Shown in pieces: positions 33,216 to 41,913 of a DNA stretch of 45,621 nucleotides (positions are counted from its first letter, which is position 1; every line of letters begins with the position of its first letter). The DNA comes from Vulcanococcus limneticus LL. Its GTDB lineage: Bacteria > Cyanobacteriota > Cyanobacteriia > PCC-6307 > Cyanobiaceae. Where the stretch lies: assembly GCF_002252705.1 (NCBI RefSeq), contig NZ_NQLA01000026.1, positions 1 through 45,621 on the forward strand. The letters are read 5' to 3'. The position numbers and the translations under genes were made by a program. Under the pieces are notes generated by a model. It did no database searches and was not told the DNA's origin. It was given only the letters and a program-made list of their open reading frames with translations.

Positions 33216-34107
33216 GCTCGGGGTAGCGGAAGGCAAAGCCCTGCTGCTGCAACCGGGCCGGCTGCACCCGCTGGCCCTCCAGCACCACCTGGGCGCCCTC
33301 CCCCAGCAGCAGCTGCAACACCGGCGCCGGCACCGGCAGCAGGCTGGGACGGCCGAGGGTGCGGCCCAGCTCAGCCGCAAAGGCCGCCATGGTGCAGGGG
33401 TTGGGGGCCACGGCGTTGAAGGTGCCGCTGTAGGCCGGATCCTCCAGGGCCGCGGCGATCAGGGCGCAGAGGTCCGTGCGGCTGATCCAGCTCATCCACT
33501 GGCGGCCGCTGCCGATCGGCCCACCGAAACCCGTGCGGAACACCGGCAGCATCTTGCCCAGGGCACCACCGCCTGGGGCGAGCACGATGCCGATGCGCAG
33601 GATCACCAGGCGGGTGAAGGCCGCCGCCTCGGCCGCCGCCGCCTCCCAGGCCTGGCAGAGCCGGCCAAGCACATCGCTGCCGGCTGGACTCGCCTCATCG
33701 AAGCGGCCCGTGAGGCTGGTGCCGTAGTAGCCGATGGCCGAGCCGTTCACGAGCACGGCCGGGGGCTGCGGCCTGGCCGCCAGGGCCGCCACCAGGGCGC
33801 GGGTGGTAGCGACGCGGCTGGATTCCAGCAGCCGCAGCTGGGCCGGAGTCCAGCGCTGCTCGGCGATCGGCTCGCCGGCCAGGTTCACCACGGCCTCGGC
33901 GGCCTGCAGGGCCTCCCTCAGCTCCGGGCGCTGCCAACTGGCTGGATCGGCGGGGTCGGCCTGCAGGCGCTCCAGCCGCGGATCGGTCACGGCGGGCAGG
34001 GGCCGGGGCTGGCGGCTCACCAGGCTGAGCTGGTGGCCCCGCTCCAGCAGCAGCGGCACCAGTTCAGCGCCCACGAAGCCGCTGCAGCCCACCAGCAGAA
34101 TGCGCAC
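33172..34107 (-). CDS. TIGR01777-family NAD-dependent epimerase-like protein
   Basis: 311-aa extended short-chain dehydrogenase/epimerase of the TIGR01777 (YfcH, DUF1731) family. The NAD motif GCSGFVG (8-14) is a slight variant of GxTGFIG. Further landmarks: VVNLAGEPIAEQRW, SRVATTRALVAAL, NGSAIGYYG, RIGIVLAPGGGALGKMLPVF, WMSWISRTDLCALIAAAL and the C-terminal DUF1731 segment PAPVLQLLLGEGAQVVLEGQRVQPARLQQQGFAFRYPEL. A plastid homologue has been tied to cell or plastid division, but the reaction is not known. ATG at 34105-34107. Confidence 0.92.
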   Translation of the reverse strand: MRILLVGCSGFVGAELVPLLLERGHQLSLVSRQPRPLPAVTDPRLERLQADPADPASWQRPELREALQAAEAVVNLAGEPIAEQRWTPAQLRLLESSRVATTRALVAALAARPQPPAVLVNGSAIGYYGTSLTGRFDEASPAGSDVLGRLCQAWEAAAAEAAAFTRLVILRIGIVLAPGGGALGKMLPVFRTGFGGPIGSGRQWMSWISRTDLCALIAAALEDPAYSGTFNAVAPNPCTMAAFAAELGRTLGRPSLLPVPAPVLQLLLGEGAQVVLEGQRVQPARLQQQGFAFRYPELSPALAAATSPAAH

Positions 34108-34251
34108 GCCGAGACCGCACGAAGGTTGGCCGCAGGCTAGGAACCAACACAGGCCCCCAGCGCATGGGGCGGCCGAACCGGCCCGAGAGCACGAGGGCCA
34201 GACCAGACCCAGCGCCAGGGGCTCTAGCCTGGCCCCACCGCCCCCTTTCCC

Positions 34252-34506
34252 ATGGCCGAGACGCCGACAGCGACGCCGAGCCCAGCGCCGACTTGCGCCC
34301 CCCTCAAGAAGGGCAGCCTGGTGAAGGTGAACCGGACCGCCTACGCCGGGAGCCTCGAGGCCGGCGCCAGCGATCCCGTCGCACCCGACTATCTGTTCGA
34401 AGGGCCCGCCGAAATCCTGGCCGTGAAGGGTGACTACGCCCAGCTGCGCTTCCGTCGCCCCGTGCCTGACATCTGGCTGCGGCTCGACCAGTTGTTGGCC
34501 TGCTGA
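34252..34506 (+). CDS. ndhO: NDH-1 subunit O (NdhO)
   Basis: 84-aa subunit O of the photosynthetic NAD(P)H dehydrogenase-like complex (NDH-1), a peripheral-arm protein in cyclic electron flow and respiration. The family core is KKGSLVKVNRTAYAGSLEAGASDP, YLFEGPAEILAVKGDYAQLRFRRPVPDIWLRLDQL. The first 17 residues are a Thr/Pro-rich tail. ATG 34252, with a TAGCCT -10-like hexamer about 27 bp upstream. It lies between a divergent epimerase gene and a convergent J-domain gene. Confidence 0.95.
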   Translation: MAETPTATPSPAPTCAPLKKGSLVKVNRTAYAGSLEAGASDPVAPDYLFEGPAEILAVKGDYAQLRFRRPVPDIWLRLDQLLAC

Positions 34507-34550
34507 GCCCGTCGCCCACGGAGGATCGCCACTCGACTCGCGCCCTGGCC

Positions 34551-35219
34551 TCAGAGTTCCAGCCGCCGGCGCTCCTCATGCAGCCGGGAACGACGACGCT
34601 TGGCCTCCCGCAGCATCTCGCGCCCGTCGTGGAGGTAGCTGTCCACGTAGCCCATCGTGTAGCGCTCCAGCTCGGCCAGGGCGTCCTGGACCTGACTGAG
34701 GCAGTGGTAGAGGCTCAGCCCAAAACCCTGGGCCGAAACCGGACAGGCCCGGGAGCGGTAGAGGCCCACCACCTTCTCCAGCCGGGCCTGGCTCTGCTCG
34801 AGGTAGGCGCAGAACACCTGCATCAGCTGATCGTCGTAGGGATCGGCCGACAGGGCCCGCAACTGGGCCGGGAAGGGGTTGATCACCTGGCCCAGCAGGC
34901 GATCAATCGGGGCGTAGACCAGCTGCAGCCACTGGCCAAGTTCGCTGTCCTGGTCGGCGGCACGGCGACGGCTGCGACCGGGGACCGCCACAGCCGGGGC
35001 CCCGGCCGCTGTGGTCCGCAGCTGGTCGTGGCGCCGCCGCCGATCCACATCGCGAAGCACCTCCCAGGCCGCATTGAGCTCCAGGATCGTGTGGTGATCA
35101 CCGCCGGTGTCGGGGTGGTGCTGCTTCACCAGGGCGCGGTAGGCGGCCTTGATCTCGGCGGTCGAGGCCAGGGGCGGCACCCCGAGCACCTGGTAGGGAT
35201 CAGGGGCAGCCTGGGGCAT
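34551..35219 (-). CDS. J-domain (DnaJ-like) protein
   Basis: 222-aa co-chaperone with an N-terminal J domain (about 7-75) containing HPD at 35-37, so it should stimulate Hsp70 (DnaK) ATPase. No Gly/Phe-rich region or zinc finger follows; instead there is a linker (about 76-100) and a helical C-terminal region of about 110 residues ending in a basic coiled coil (REMLREAKRRRSRLHEERRRLEL). This layout matches type III J proteins in cyanobacteria with unknown clients. The start is ATG 35217-35219 (MPQAAPDPYQVLGV); the nine-codon extension is less likely. Confidence 0.92.
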   Translation of the reverse strand: MPQAAPDPYQVLGVPPLASTAEIKAAYRALVKQHHPDTGGDHHTILELNAAWEVLRDVDRRRRHDQLRTTAAGAPAVAVPGRSRRRAADQDSELGQWLQLVYAPIDRLLGQVINPFPAQLRALSADPYDDQLMQVFCAYLEQSQARLEKVVGLYRSRACPVSAQGFGLSLYHCLSQVQDALAELERYTMGYVDSYLHDGREMLREAKRRRSRLHEERRRLEL

Positions 35220-35265
35220 GCGGGAGCGCGGGTCAGCCCCCATCATCCGAGATCAGCCCATCGGG

Positions 35266-37038
35266 TCAGAACCGGAACGTGGTCTGGACGAGATAGCCGA
35301 AGCTGCTGAGGGTGCCGCGGTCGTTGGTGCCCGGGCCGTAGTTGAGCGTGTACTGGCCCTGGGGCCGGTTGAACCAGAAGACGGCCGGGGTCACGGCGAT
35401 GTTGTCGGTCACCTGGAGCTTGTAGTACAGCTCAAAGGCGAGGCTCTGGTCCTTGGGCTCGTGGAAGTTGCCCACAGGCTTGCCACCGCCGCTGCTGCGA
35501 CAGGCCGGCGGATTCCAGGAGACGCAGGGGGTGTCGCCATCGGTGTTGGTGGCATAGGTCGGCTGCCCGAAGGCCAGGCCAAGGGCATTGCCCTTGGCGA
35601 AGGCGTCCTTCCACACCAGCCCCACCGACCAGGATTGGCTGGCGGCCTTGAAGCCCCGTTCCCCGGCGGGCACGAGGGTGTTGCGGTCGGAGTAGGTGAT
35701 TCGGTTCAGTCCCCAGCCGGCACTGATGGAGGGCAGCCAGCCACTGCGGAACGGCTGCCAGTATCCCGAGAGCGCAAAGGAGTCGGTGGTGCCGCTGTCG
35801 ATTCCAGCCGTCGGCTGGATCTCCACCGCCACCGGGCTGCCGAGGTAGCTCACATTGCTGCCGCTGCGGGTGTAGGCAGCGCTGAGGTTCCAGTTCCTGC
35901 CGGTATAGGCCAGCTGCAAGGTGCCGCTGCCGGCGGAGCCGTCGGTGGCGATCCCCCCCTGGGAGGGATTGCCGCGATTCCCCTGGGCCGCCACATAGGC
36001 GCCACCAAAACTCCAGCCGGTGCTGCGGCCGGCCTGGCGCCACCAGAGGCCGGCACCGGCCCCCAGGTTGAGGTTGTAGGCACCGGGGGCGCCGGCGTAC
36101 TGGAAGATCTGCAGGATGCGATCGGCCGTGTAGAGGCTGGGCCACACCGGCAGCAGATCATCCTGGCGAGCCCTGGCACCCACCACCGCGGTGAGGGCAC
36201 TGCCGATGGGGAACTGGTAATAGAGGCGATTGATCACCACCCCATCCACACAGATGGCACCGGTGCCGCTGCCACAGCTCTCCTGGAAACCAGCCGCCAG
36301 GGCCGTGACCGGCGTGGGCTCGGCACCGAAGCCAGAGGTGGCGAAGTTGCCGGCCCGCAGCTGGGTGCGCAGCAGATCCTTGCCGGTGAAGCTGGTGTCG
36401 AAGTTGAGACGGACGTCGTAGTTGAAGGTGAGCGCTTCAGGCAGCGGAGTGAAGTAGGGAGCCGTGGCCGGATTGGTGTAATAGGGGCTTCGGGTGGTGT
36501 TGCCGCCGTAGTCGAGCCCACCGAGCACCATGCGGGCCTCACCGCGCAGCTTGGTGGTGGTGGAGAACTGGGTCGCCTCCAGCTCACCCACCTTGGCCTC
36601 CAGGCCATCCACGCGGCCTTTCAGCACGGCGAGTTCCTTCTCGAACTCCTTCATCAGGCGCTTCAGCTCGTCGGTCACCTCGGTGATCCGATCGAGGCAG
36701 GCGTTCAGGAGGGCGGCCGCTTCATAGCGGGTGAGAGCCTGCCGGCCCTTGAAGGTGCCGTTGGGGTAGCCGGCTACGCAGCCGTAGCGCTCGATCAGGT
36801 TGCTCAGCGCCTGGTAGGCCCAGTCGGTCGGCTGCACGTCCGAGAACTGGGTGATCGAGGTCACCTGCTCGAGACCAGCAGCGGGCTGCGACGGGTGGGT
36901 GTACTCCGGGAGAGCCCCAGGGTCCAGCGGGGAGGACCACACCCGTTCGGGCCGAACCAGATCGGCGGCCTGGCTGGCCAGGGGGGGCATCAGGCCGCCC
37001 ATTGCCACACAACCCAGAACACACCGCAGCTTGGACAT
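35266..37038 (-). CDS. SLH-OprB outer-membrane porin, copy 1
   Basis: 590-aa cyanobacterial porin of the SomA / iron-uptake-porin type. It has a signal peptide (cleavage after ASQA, about 24), a divergent linker, an SLH domain (about 64-117, FSDVQPTDWAYQALSNLIERYGC and GYPNGTFKGRQALTRYEAAALLNACL) and a coiled coil (about 119-155). The OprB-type beta barrel ends in FGYLVQTTFRF, with C-terminal Phe. The SLH domain binds peptidoglycan-linked polymer, the coil trimerises, and the barrel passes small solutes. Two extra Cys pairs occur in the barrel loops. ATG at 37036-37038. Its codons 56-164 are nearly identical in DNA to those of copy 2. Confidence 0.94.
   Translation of the reverse strand: MSKLRCVLGCVAMGGLMPPLASQAADLVRPERVWSSPLDPGALPEYTHPSQPAAGLEQVTSITQFSDVQPTDWAYQALSNLIERYGCVAGYPNGTFKGRQALTRYEAAALLNACLDRITEVTDELKRLMKEFEKELAVLKGRVDGLEAKVGELEATQFSTTTKLRGEARMVLGGLDYGGNTTRSPYYTNPATAPYFTPLPEALTFNYDVRLNFDTSFTGKDLLRTQLRAGNFATSGFGAEPTPVTALAAGFQESCGSGTGAICVDGVVINRLYYQFPIGSALTAVVGARARQDDLLPVWPSLYTADRILQIFQYAGAPGAYNLNLGAGAGLWWRQAGRSTGWSFGGAYVAAQGNRGNPSQGGIATDGSAGSGTLQLAYTGRNWNLSAAYTRSGSNVSYLGSPVAVEIQPTAGIDSGTTDSFALSGYWQPFRSGWLPSISAGWGLNRITYSDRNTLVPAGERGFKAASQSWSVGLVWKDAFAKGNALGLAFGQPTYATNTDGDTPCVSWNPPACRSSGGGKPVGNFHEPKDQSLAFELYYKLQVTDNIAVTPAVFWFNRPQGQYTLNYGPGTNDRGTLSSFGYLVQTTFRF
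36547..36871. repeat. 325-bp direct repeat, copy in porin 1
   Basis: This stretch, encoding the end of the linker, SLH domain, coiled coil and first barrel residues, is repeated at 38427-38751 with a constant offset of 1880 bp and no gaps. I count about twelve base differences by eye (roughly 96% identity), several of them synonymous. Similarity falls off sharply on both sides. Confidence 0.9.
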
Positions 37039-37090
37039 CACGGGCCACAGATGATGACTCCCCTCAGCGGGGTGGACGGATCGTACAAGC

Positions 37091-37119
37091 AATAAAAAAG
37101 CCGCGGCAATTGCCGCGGC
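37091..37119 (-). terminator. Intrinsic terminator after porin copy 2
   Basis: The 20-bp perfect palindrome GCCGCGGCAATTGCCGCGGC (37100-37119) is followed on the minus strand by T6ATT (37091-37099). It lies 122 bp past the stop of porin copy 2 and 53 bp before the start of porin copy 1, so it should stop transcription between the two and give copy 1 its own promoter or a reduced readthrough supply. Confidence 0.9.
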
Positions 37120-37241
37120 CAGAAGATGAGGTGAACGAGGAATGCGAGGAGACAGAGACTGAGCCGCGCGAGGAAGAACTCCAGGCTCTGGGGCAGGAAC
37201 CCGGACGCAAGGCCCTCAGGCTCCCTATCAGACCAGTGCGA

Positions 37242-38867
37242 TCAGAACTTGAAGGTAGTCTTAACGAGGCCGCCGAAGTTGTTAACAGCAGCACCATTCT
37301 CACCAGCGGCAACACGGGCAGCGTTGCCAAACGCACCCAGCGGATTGCTGAGATAGAAGATGGCGGGAGTCACGCTGATGTTGTCAGTGACCTGGAACTT
37401 ATACCACCACTCCCAGGCGTAACCTGCGTCTTGGGGGGTTCTGTCGCAGAAGTCGCCACAGCTGGTGATGAAAGTGGGCTGACCCACGGCCATACCCAGA
37501 GCGTTGCCCTTGACAAAGGCATCCTGCCACTGCAGGCCGACATACCAGGACTGGCTTGCCACGCCGTCGAAGTTGGCGGCCGCATTGTCCTCGTTGTAGG
37601 AGTTAATGCCCCAGCCAGCGCTGATCGAAGGAACCCAGCCGTTGGTCTTGGGCTGCCAGTAGGCACTCAAGCCGACGGAGTTAACGGTATCGAACAGGTT
37701 GCCGACACCACTGCCACCTAGGACAGCCAGCGGGGTACCGGAAGCAGGGCCGACACCATTGCTGTAGTTATAGACAGCGGCGATACCCCAGTTGCTAGCG
37801 GCATAACCCACCTGAGCAGTACCGGTCTGAGCGGCACAGTCGGTGCCGATGCCACCGCAGTTGTCGAAGTTGTCGTTGGGGCTGCCGTTCTGGGCGTTAC
37901 CAGAAACGTAGTTGAGGCTGAGGTTCCAGCCGTTCTTCTGGTACCAAAGACCAGCACCAGCACCCAGGTTCAGGTTGTAGGCGCCAGGGGCACCGGCGTA
38001 GGTGAAGATGTCGAGGACGGTGTCAGCAGGGTACACACTTGGCCACATGGCCAGCATGTCGTCCTGACGAACCTTGCCGCCCACGGTGGCGGTAAATCCG
38101 TTGCCGATGGGGAACTGGTAGAAGAGGCGGTTGATCTCAACCGAGTCTGCACCGGAAGCACCCTGGAAGGCCACTTCCAGCTGGTTGAGGCCGAGGGCAG
38201 CATCGTTGGTGCCCGTGGTATAGCCGCCACCGAAGCCGGAGTTGGCGAAGTTGCCGGCCCGCAGGGTTGTGCGCAGCAGGTCTTTGCCGGTGAAGCTGGT
38301 GTCGAAGTTCAGGCGAACGTCGTAGTTGAAGGTGGTAGCACCCTCGCTGGCGCGGTAGGCATCACGCAGACCCTCGACACTGCCGCCGAAGCTGTTGGCG
38401 CCCAACACAAAGGTGGCGACACCCTTCAGCTTGGTGGTGGTGGAGAACTGGGTGGCTTCCAGCTCACCCACCTTGGCCTCCAGGCCATCCACCCGGCCCT
38501 TCAGCACGGCGAGTTCCTTCTCGAACTCCTTCATCAGGCGCTTCAGCTCGTCGGTCACCTCGGTGATCCGATCGAGACAGGCGTTCAGCAGGGCGGCCGC
38601 TTCATAGCGGGTCATCGCCTGGCGGCCCTTGAAGGTGCCGTTGGGGTAGCCGGCCACGCAGCCGTAGCGCTCGATCAGGTTGCTCAGCGCCTGGTAGGCC
38701 CAGTCGGTCGGCTGAACGTCCGAGAACTGGGTGATCGAGGTCACCTGCTCGTCGCTGGTGGCGTACTGGTTGACGCCGGCAAGGTTCAGGTCAGCGGCGG
38801 ATGCAGCCACAGGAGCCATCAGGCCCAGGGCAGCAGGCGCCAGAAGAAGCTTCTGGAACAGTTTCAT
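37242..38867 (-). CDS. SLH-OprB outer-membrane porin, copy 2
   Basis: 541-aa porin of the same family as its neighbour: signal peptide 1-24 (PVAASA/ADL), SLH 47-100, trimerising coiled coil 102-138, barrel about 145-541 with terminal FGGLVKTTFKF. The barrel uses more A/T-ending codons than nearby genes, as expected for a very highly expressed protein, and its loops differ from copy 1. ATG at 38865-38867 with TGAGGA as Shine-Dalgarno. Upstream sequence contains GGCGCA-A-TGCGCC (38891-38903), a small palindrome that may be an operator. Likely the major porin, followed by a strong terminator. Confidence 0.95.
   Translation of the reverse strand: MKLFQKLLLAPAALGLMAPVAASAADLNLAGVNQYATSDEQVTSITQFSDVQPTDWAYQALSNLIERYGCVAGYPNGTFKGRQAMTRYEAAALLNACLDRITEVTDELKRLMKEFEKELAVLKGRVDGLEAKVGELEATQFSTTTKLKGVATFVLGANSFGGSVEGLRDAYRASEGATTFNYDVRLNFDTSFTGKDLLRTTLRAGNFANSGFGGGYTTGTNDAALGLNQLEVAFQGASGADSVEINRLFYQFPIGNGFTATVGGKVRQDDMLAMWPSVYPADTVLDIFTYAGAPGAYNLNLGAGAGLWYQKNGWNLSLNYVSGNAQNGSPNDNFDNCGGIGTDCAAQTGTAQVGYAASNWGIAAVYNYSNGVGPASGTPLAVLGGSGVGNLFDTVNSVGLSAYWQPKTNGWVPSISAGWGINSYNEDNAAANFDGVASQSWYVGLQWQDAFVKGNALGMAVGQPTFITSCGDFCDRTPQDAGYAWEWWYKFQVTDNISVTPAIFYLSNPLGAFGNAARVAAGENGAAVNNFGGLVKTTFKF
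38427..38751. repeat. 325-bp direct repeat, copy in porin 2
   Basis: Partner of the segment at 36547-36871, same orientation. Recombination between the two would delete 1880 bp with the terminator and leave one chimeric porin carrying the copy 1 barrel behind the copy 2 promoter and signal peptide. Confidence 0.9.
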
Positions 38868-38978
38868 GGTCCTCACACCAATAGAGGAAGGGCGCAATGC
38901 GCCAGGCCCACAGTGTCTGACGAGGTCAAGGGAGCCACCAGATCGGGTGTGCCAGAACACACGTCGGCTGGGGGGCCG

Positions 38979-41084
38979 ATGGTCCGCGTTTCAGACTGCC
39001 GGCTGACTGCCAGATCCCCCCTGACCAGCCCGTTCGAACGCCGCCCCTGGCTCTGGTGGCTTGCCCTGACAGGGCTCTGGGTCTTGAGCACCGCCGCCGA
39101 CCGGCTCTGGCTGGCCCTGGATCAGCGCCTTCCCGCCTGGGACCAGGCCGATTACCTCAACAGCGCCGTGGACCATGGCCGGGCCCTGGGGCTGTTGGCC
39201 GGCGGTGGCTGGCCTGGCTGGGATGGCCTGCTGGACCTCTCACCCAAGATCCCTCCTCTGGCCTCGCTGGTGAACGGCACGGTGATGGCGATCAGCGGCC
39301 AGGCCCCGGACCAGGCCAGCTGGGCCCTGGCCCTCTGGCACGGTCTGCTGCTGCTGGTGGTGGCCTGCTGGGGGCGGCAGCTCCAGGGGCGCAGCTTCGG
39401 GCTGCTGGCCGCGGCATTGCTGGCCGTCGCCCCGGCCCTGGCCAGCCTGCGGGTGGACTACACCCTGGACTTGCCGGTGAGTGCCGCCTCCGTGCTGGCG
39501 CTGTGGCTGTTGGGTCGCTGGCAGGCACCGCGCGGGGGAGGCTGGTGCCAGGCACTCGCCGCGGCGCTGGCGGTGACCGCCGCCATCCTGGTGAAGCAGA
39601 GCGCCCTGCTGGTGCTGGTGCCGCCCTGCCTCTGGGCCGCGGGGCGGGGGCTGGGGCAGCGGGGCCGCAGGCTGCAGGTGCTGGCGGCCCTGGCGCTGGT
39701 GCTGGCCCTGGTGCTGCCCTGGCTCCACCACAACTGGATCACCACCCTGGGGGGCACCGAGAGGGCCGTCGTGGAATCGGGGGCCGCTGAGGGCGATCCC
39801 ACTGGCCTGGGCCTGGCCAGCCTGCTCTGGTACCCGCGACTCTGGGGCTCCCAGCTGGGGCCGCTCAGCGTGGCGGTGGGCCTGGGGGGGCTGGCCCTGG
39901 CGGCCTGGCGGTGTCACCACAGGCTGCCGTCGCTGCTCCGTCAGCCGCTGCGCGCGCTACCTCCAGGCTGGCCCTGGTTGCTGGGCTGCGGCCTGAGCGG
40001 CTGGCTGTTCACCAGCCTGAGTCCCAACAAGGATCCGCGCTACATCGCGCCGGTGCTCCCCCTGCTGGTCCTCATCCTGGCCTGGGGCTGGCGGGAGCTG
40101 GCGATCTGGCTGCAGCCGCGCCTGGGCCGCCCCGCCTCCGCGGGCCTGCTGGGCCTGGGGCTGCTCGGGGCGACCGGCTTCACGGCCCAGCAGCAGGCCC
40201 AGGCCATCCAGCGGAGTGCGGGATCGCCGGCGGCGGAGGTGATGGCAAGCCTGCGGCAGCGGCTGGGACAGCGTCCCGGCACCGTGATGCTGGTGGCCAA
40301 CAGCGCGGATCTGAACGAGCACACCCTCACCAGCTTCGGCCGTCTGGAGGGGGCCTCGGTGCTGGCCCGCCGGCTGGGGCAACGGCCCCAGGATCACGAA
40401 CCGGTCCTGGCCCAGAGCCAGTGGCTCCTCCTGGCCACCGGGGATCAGGGCACGCGCCGCGCCGCGGCTCGGCAGCTCAGCCGGCGGGTCCGCAGCGACG
40501 GCCGCTTCCAGCTGGTGCAGCGCTGGCCCTGGAGCCAGGGACGCCAGGTGGAACTGTGGCAGCGGCGCCCCCAGGCGGGATCAGCCCAGACCTTCGACGC
40601 GCCATTCATCGCCCTGTCCCGCGGCCTGGAGCGGGGCGTGGTGGGCCTGCCGCCCCTGTTCGCTGCGATCGGCCCCCAGCACCAGCTCGATCCCCACTTC
40701 CTCTACCAGGGCCGGGTCGATCAATGGGCCCGCCGCAGGCTCAGCCAGCGCCCCGACGACCGCGACGCCCTCTGGAGCCTGGCCCTGCTGGAGGTGCTGC
40801 GCAACCGGCCCACCAGCGCCGCCCAGTGGTTCAGCCGGTTGGAGCGGGCCGAGCCCAGCAATCCCTGGCCCGGGGCCTACCGCAGTGTGGTCCTGCTGGC
40901 CGACTGGCGAGCCTGTGCGGCAGGACGCGGACTCGAGACACCAACCACCCAGCCGAGCGCAGCGGCGATCCGCCAGGCCCTCGGCGACCTGAGTCGAGGC
41001 CTCTGCGGCCAGCCCCAGGCCCTGGGGCAGTTGCGTCAGAGCCTGCCGGCAGCCATTGCGGCGGTGAAGTCCCAGATCCGCTGA
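38979..41084 (+). CDS. GT-C (ArnT/PMT-like) glycosyltransferase with TPR-like tail
   Basis: About 701 aa. The N-terminal 430 residues have eight or more membrane helices and the GT39/ArnT-type acidic loop after helix 1 (LPAWDQADYLNSAVDHGRAL), with LSPKIPPLASLVNGTVMA and a LFTSLSPNKDPRYIAPVLPLL segment near the last helices, a typical PMT_2 position. The C-terminal soluble part includes a helical repeat (RDALWSLALLEVLRNRPTSAAQWFSRLERAEPSNPWPGAY). It probably moves a sugar from a polyprenyl-phosphate donor to a lipid or protein acceptor outside the inner membrane. ATG 38979 is preferred; GTG 38913 is an alternative that would push into the porin promoter. Confidence 0.82.
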   Translation: MVRVSDCRLTARSPLTSPFERRPWLWWLALTGLWVLSTAADRLWLALDQRLPAWDQADYLNSAVDHGRALGLLAGGGWPGWDGLLDLSPKIPPLASLVNGTVMAISGQAPDQASWALALWHGLLLLVVACWGRQLQGRSFGLLAAALLAVAPALASLRVDYTLDLPVSAASVLALWLLGRWQAPRGGGWCQALAAALAVTAAILVKQSALLVLVPPCLWAAGRGLGQRGRRLQVLAALALVLALVLPWLHHNWITTLGGTERAVVESGAAEGDPTGLGLASLLWYPRLWGSQLGPLSVAVGLGGLALAAWRCHHRLPSLLRQPLRALPPGWPWLLGCGLSGWLFTSLSPNKDPRYIAPVLPLLVLILAWGWRELAIWLQPRLGRPASAGLLGLGLLGATGFTAQQQAQAIQRSAGSPAAEVMASLRQRLGQRPGTVMLVANSADLNEHTLTSFGRLEGASVLARRLGQRPQDHEPVLAQSQWLLLATGDQGTRRAAARQLSRRVRSDGRFQLVQRWPWSQGRQVELWQRRPQAGSAQTFDAPFIALSRGLERGVVGLPPLFAAIGPQHQLDPHFLYQGRVDQWARRRLSQRPDDRDALWSLALLEVLRNRPTSAAQWFSRLERAEPSNPWPGAYRSVVLLADWRACAAGRGLETPTTQPSAAAIRQALGDLSRGLCGQPQALGQLRQSLPAAIAAVKSQIR

Positions 41085-41098
41085 GGCGACGTTCCGCC

Positions 41099-41821
41099 TC
41101 AGCCCTCCGACTCCGGGCGCCTGGCCGGGAAGGCGAAGGAGCGGGCGTGCAGGAACAACCCCACCGCCATCAGCACCTCAATCGCTTCCTGGTCGTTGCG
41201 GATGCGCTCCCCGAGGGTGATCCAGGAGAGATCCCAGTAGGTGTAGAAGAGCGCCACGACCAGGAAGTAGAGGCTGTACCAGCGGGAAGGCAGCGCATCG
41301 ATGCCGGGCCAAAGACGCCAGCCGAACCAGCCAAAGAACAGGCCTGTGGCAATGAACGAGAGGTGCAGGTAGTTCTGCAGCACCGGCAGGTTGTGCAGAT
41401 TCGTCTCCTTCTGGGCGTTGATCTCCCGGATCGCCTCCAGCCCTTGATGGGTGAGCCGCTCCGCCCAACTGATCTCCTCGCCGGCCACGTAGAAACAGAA
41501 CAGCGCCAGCAGCAGCCAGGCGATCCAGCTCAGTCGGCCCACCTGCCGCCGCCGCCGCCACAGCACCAGCAGCGAACACAGGCAGGCCCCGGCATAGCCG
41601 AGGAACTGCACCCACTCCGCCGGGCCGTCCTCGCCCTTGCGCCAGAGCTCGAACACCCCGAAGGGCAGGAAATACACCACGCCGTAGAGCAGCAGGATGT
41701 AGAGCAGGGGCGCCAGATCCACCGCTGGCCGCAACTCCCCCCAGGGGGTGCGGATGATCCGCTGCGGATGCTCGGCGGCGGCGGCGGCCTGAGCAGGGTG
41801 GGGGACAGCGGAGTGGGGCAC
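41099..41821 (-). CDS. Polytopic membrane protein with EEISW / NLHN motifs
   Basis: About 240 aa with six to seven membrane helices (LLYILLLYGVVYFLPFGVF; FLGYAGACLCSLLVLW; LSWIAWLLLALFCFYVAG; LSFIATGLFFGWFGW; YSLYFLVVALFYTYW). The conserved core is GEEISWAERLTHQGLEAIREINAQKETNLHNL, found from memory in widespread bacterial membrane proteins near polysaccharide genes; paired Glu and the final His suggest a catalytic or metal site. The reaction is unknown. GTG 41821 is chosen; GTG 41896 would leave only 17 bp to the divergent DUF2079 start. Confidence 0.7.
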   Translation of the reverse strand: MPHSAVPHPAQAAAAAEHPQRIIRTPWGELRPAVDLAPLLYILLLYGVVYFLPFGVFELWRKGEDGPAEWVQFLGYAGACLCSLLVLWRRRRQVGRLSWIAWLLLALFCFYVAGEEISWAERLTHQGLEAIREINAQKETNLHNLPVLQNYLHLSFIATGLFFGWFGWRLWPGIDALPSRWYSLYFLVVALFYTYWDLSWITLGERIRNDQEAIEVLMAVGLFLHARSFAFPARRPESEG

Positions 41822-41913
41822 AGGCCTGGCCCGAAGCAGGGCTGACCCTAGCGGGCACGGCCAGAGCCGCCCAAGCCCCCATAGATTTCCGGCCACGCCC
41901 CGTCGGTGCCGCC

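Noticed and set aside
35218-37095. A 625-codon plus-strand frame opposite porin copy 1
   Set aside because: Low-complexity Gly/Val/His translation, no start signal, fully antisense to a real porin.
39911-41845. A 644-codon plus-strand frame over the GT-C gene and the EEISW gene
   Set aside because: Pro/Gly/Ala/Arg-rich shadow frame, crossing two genes of opposite strand.
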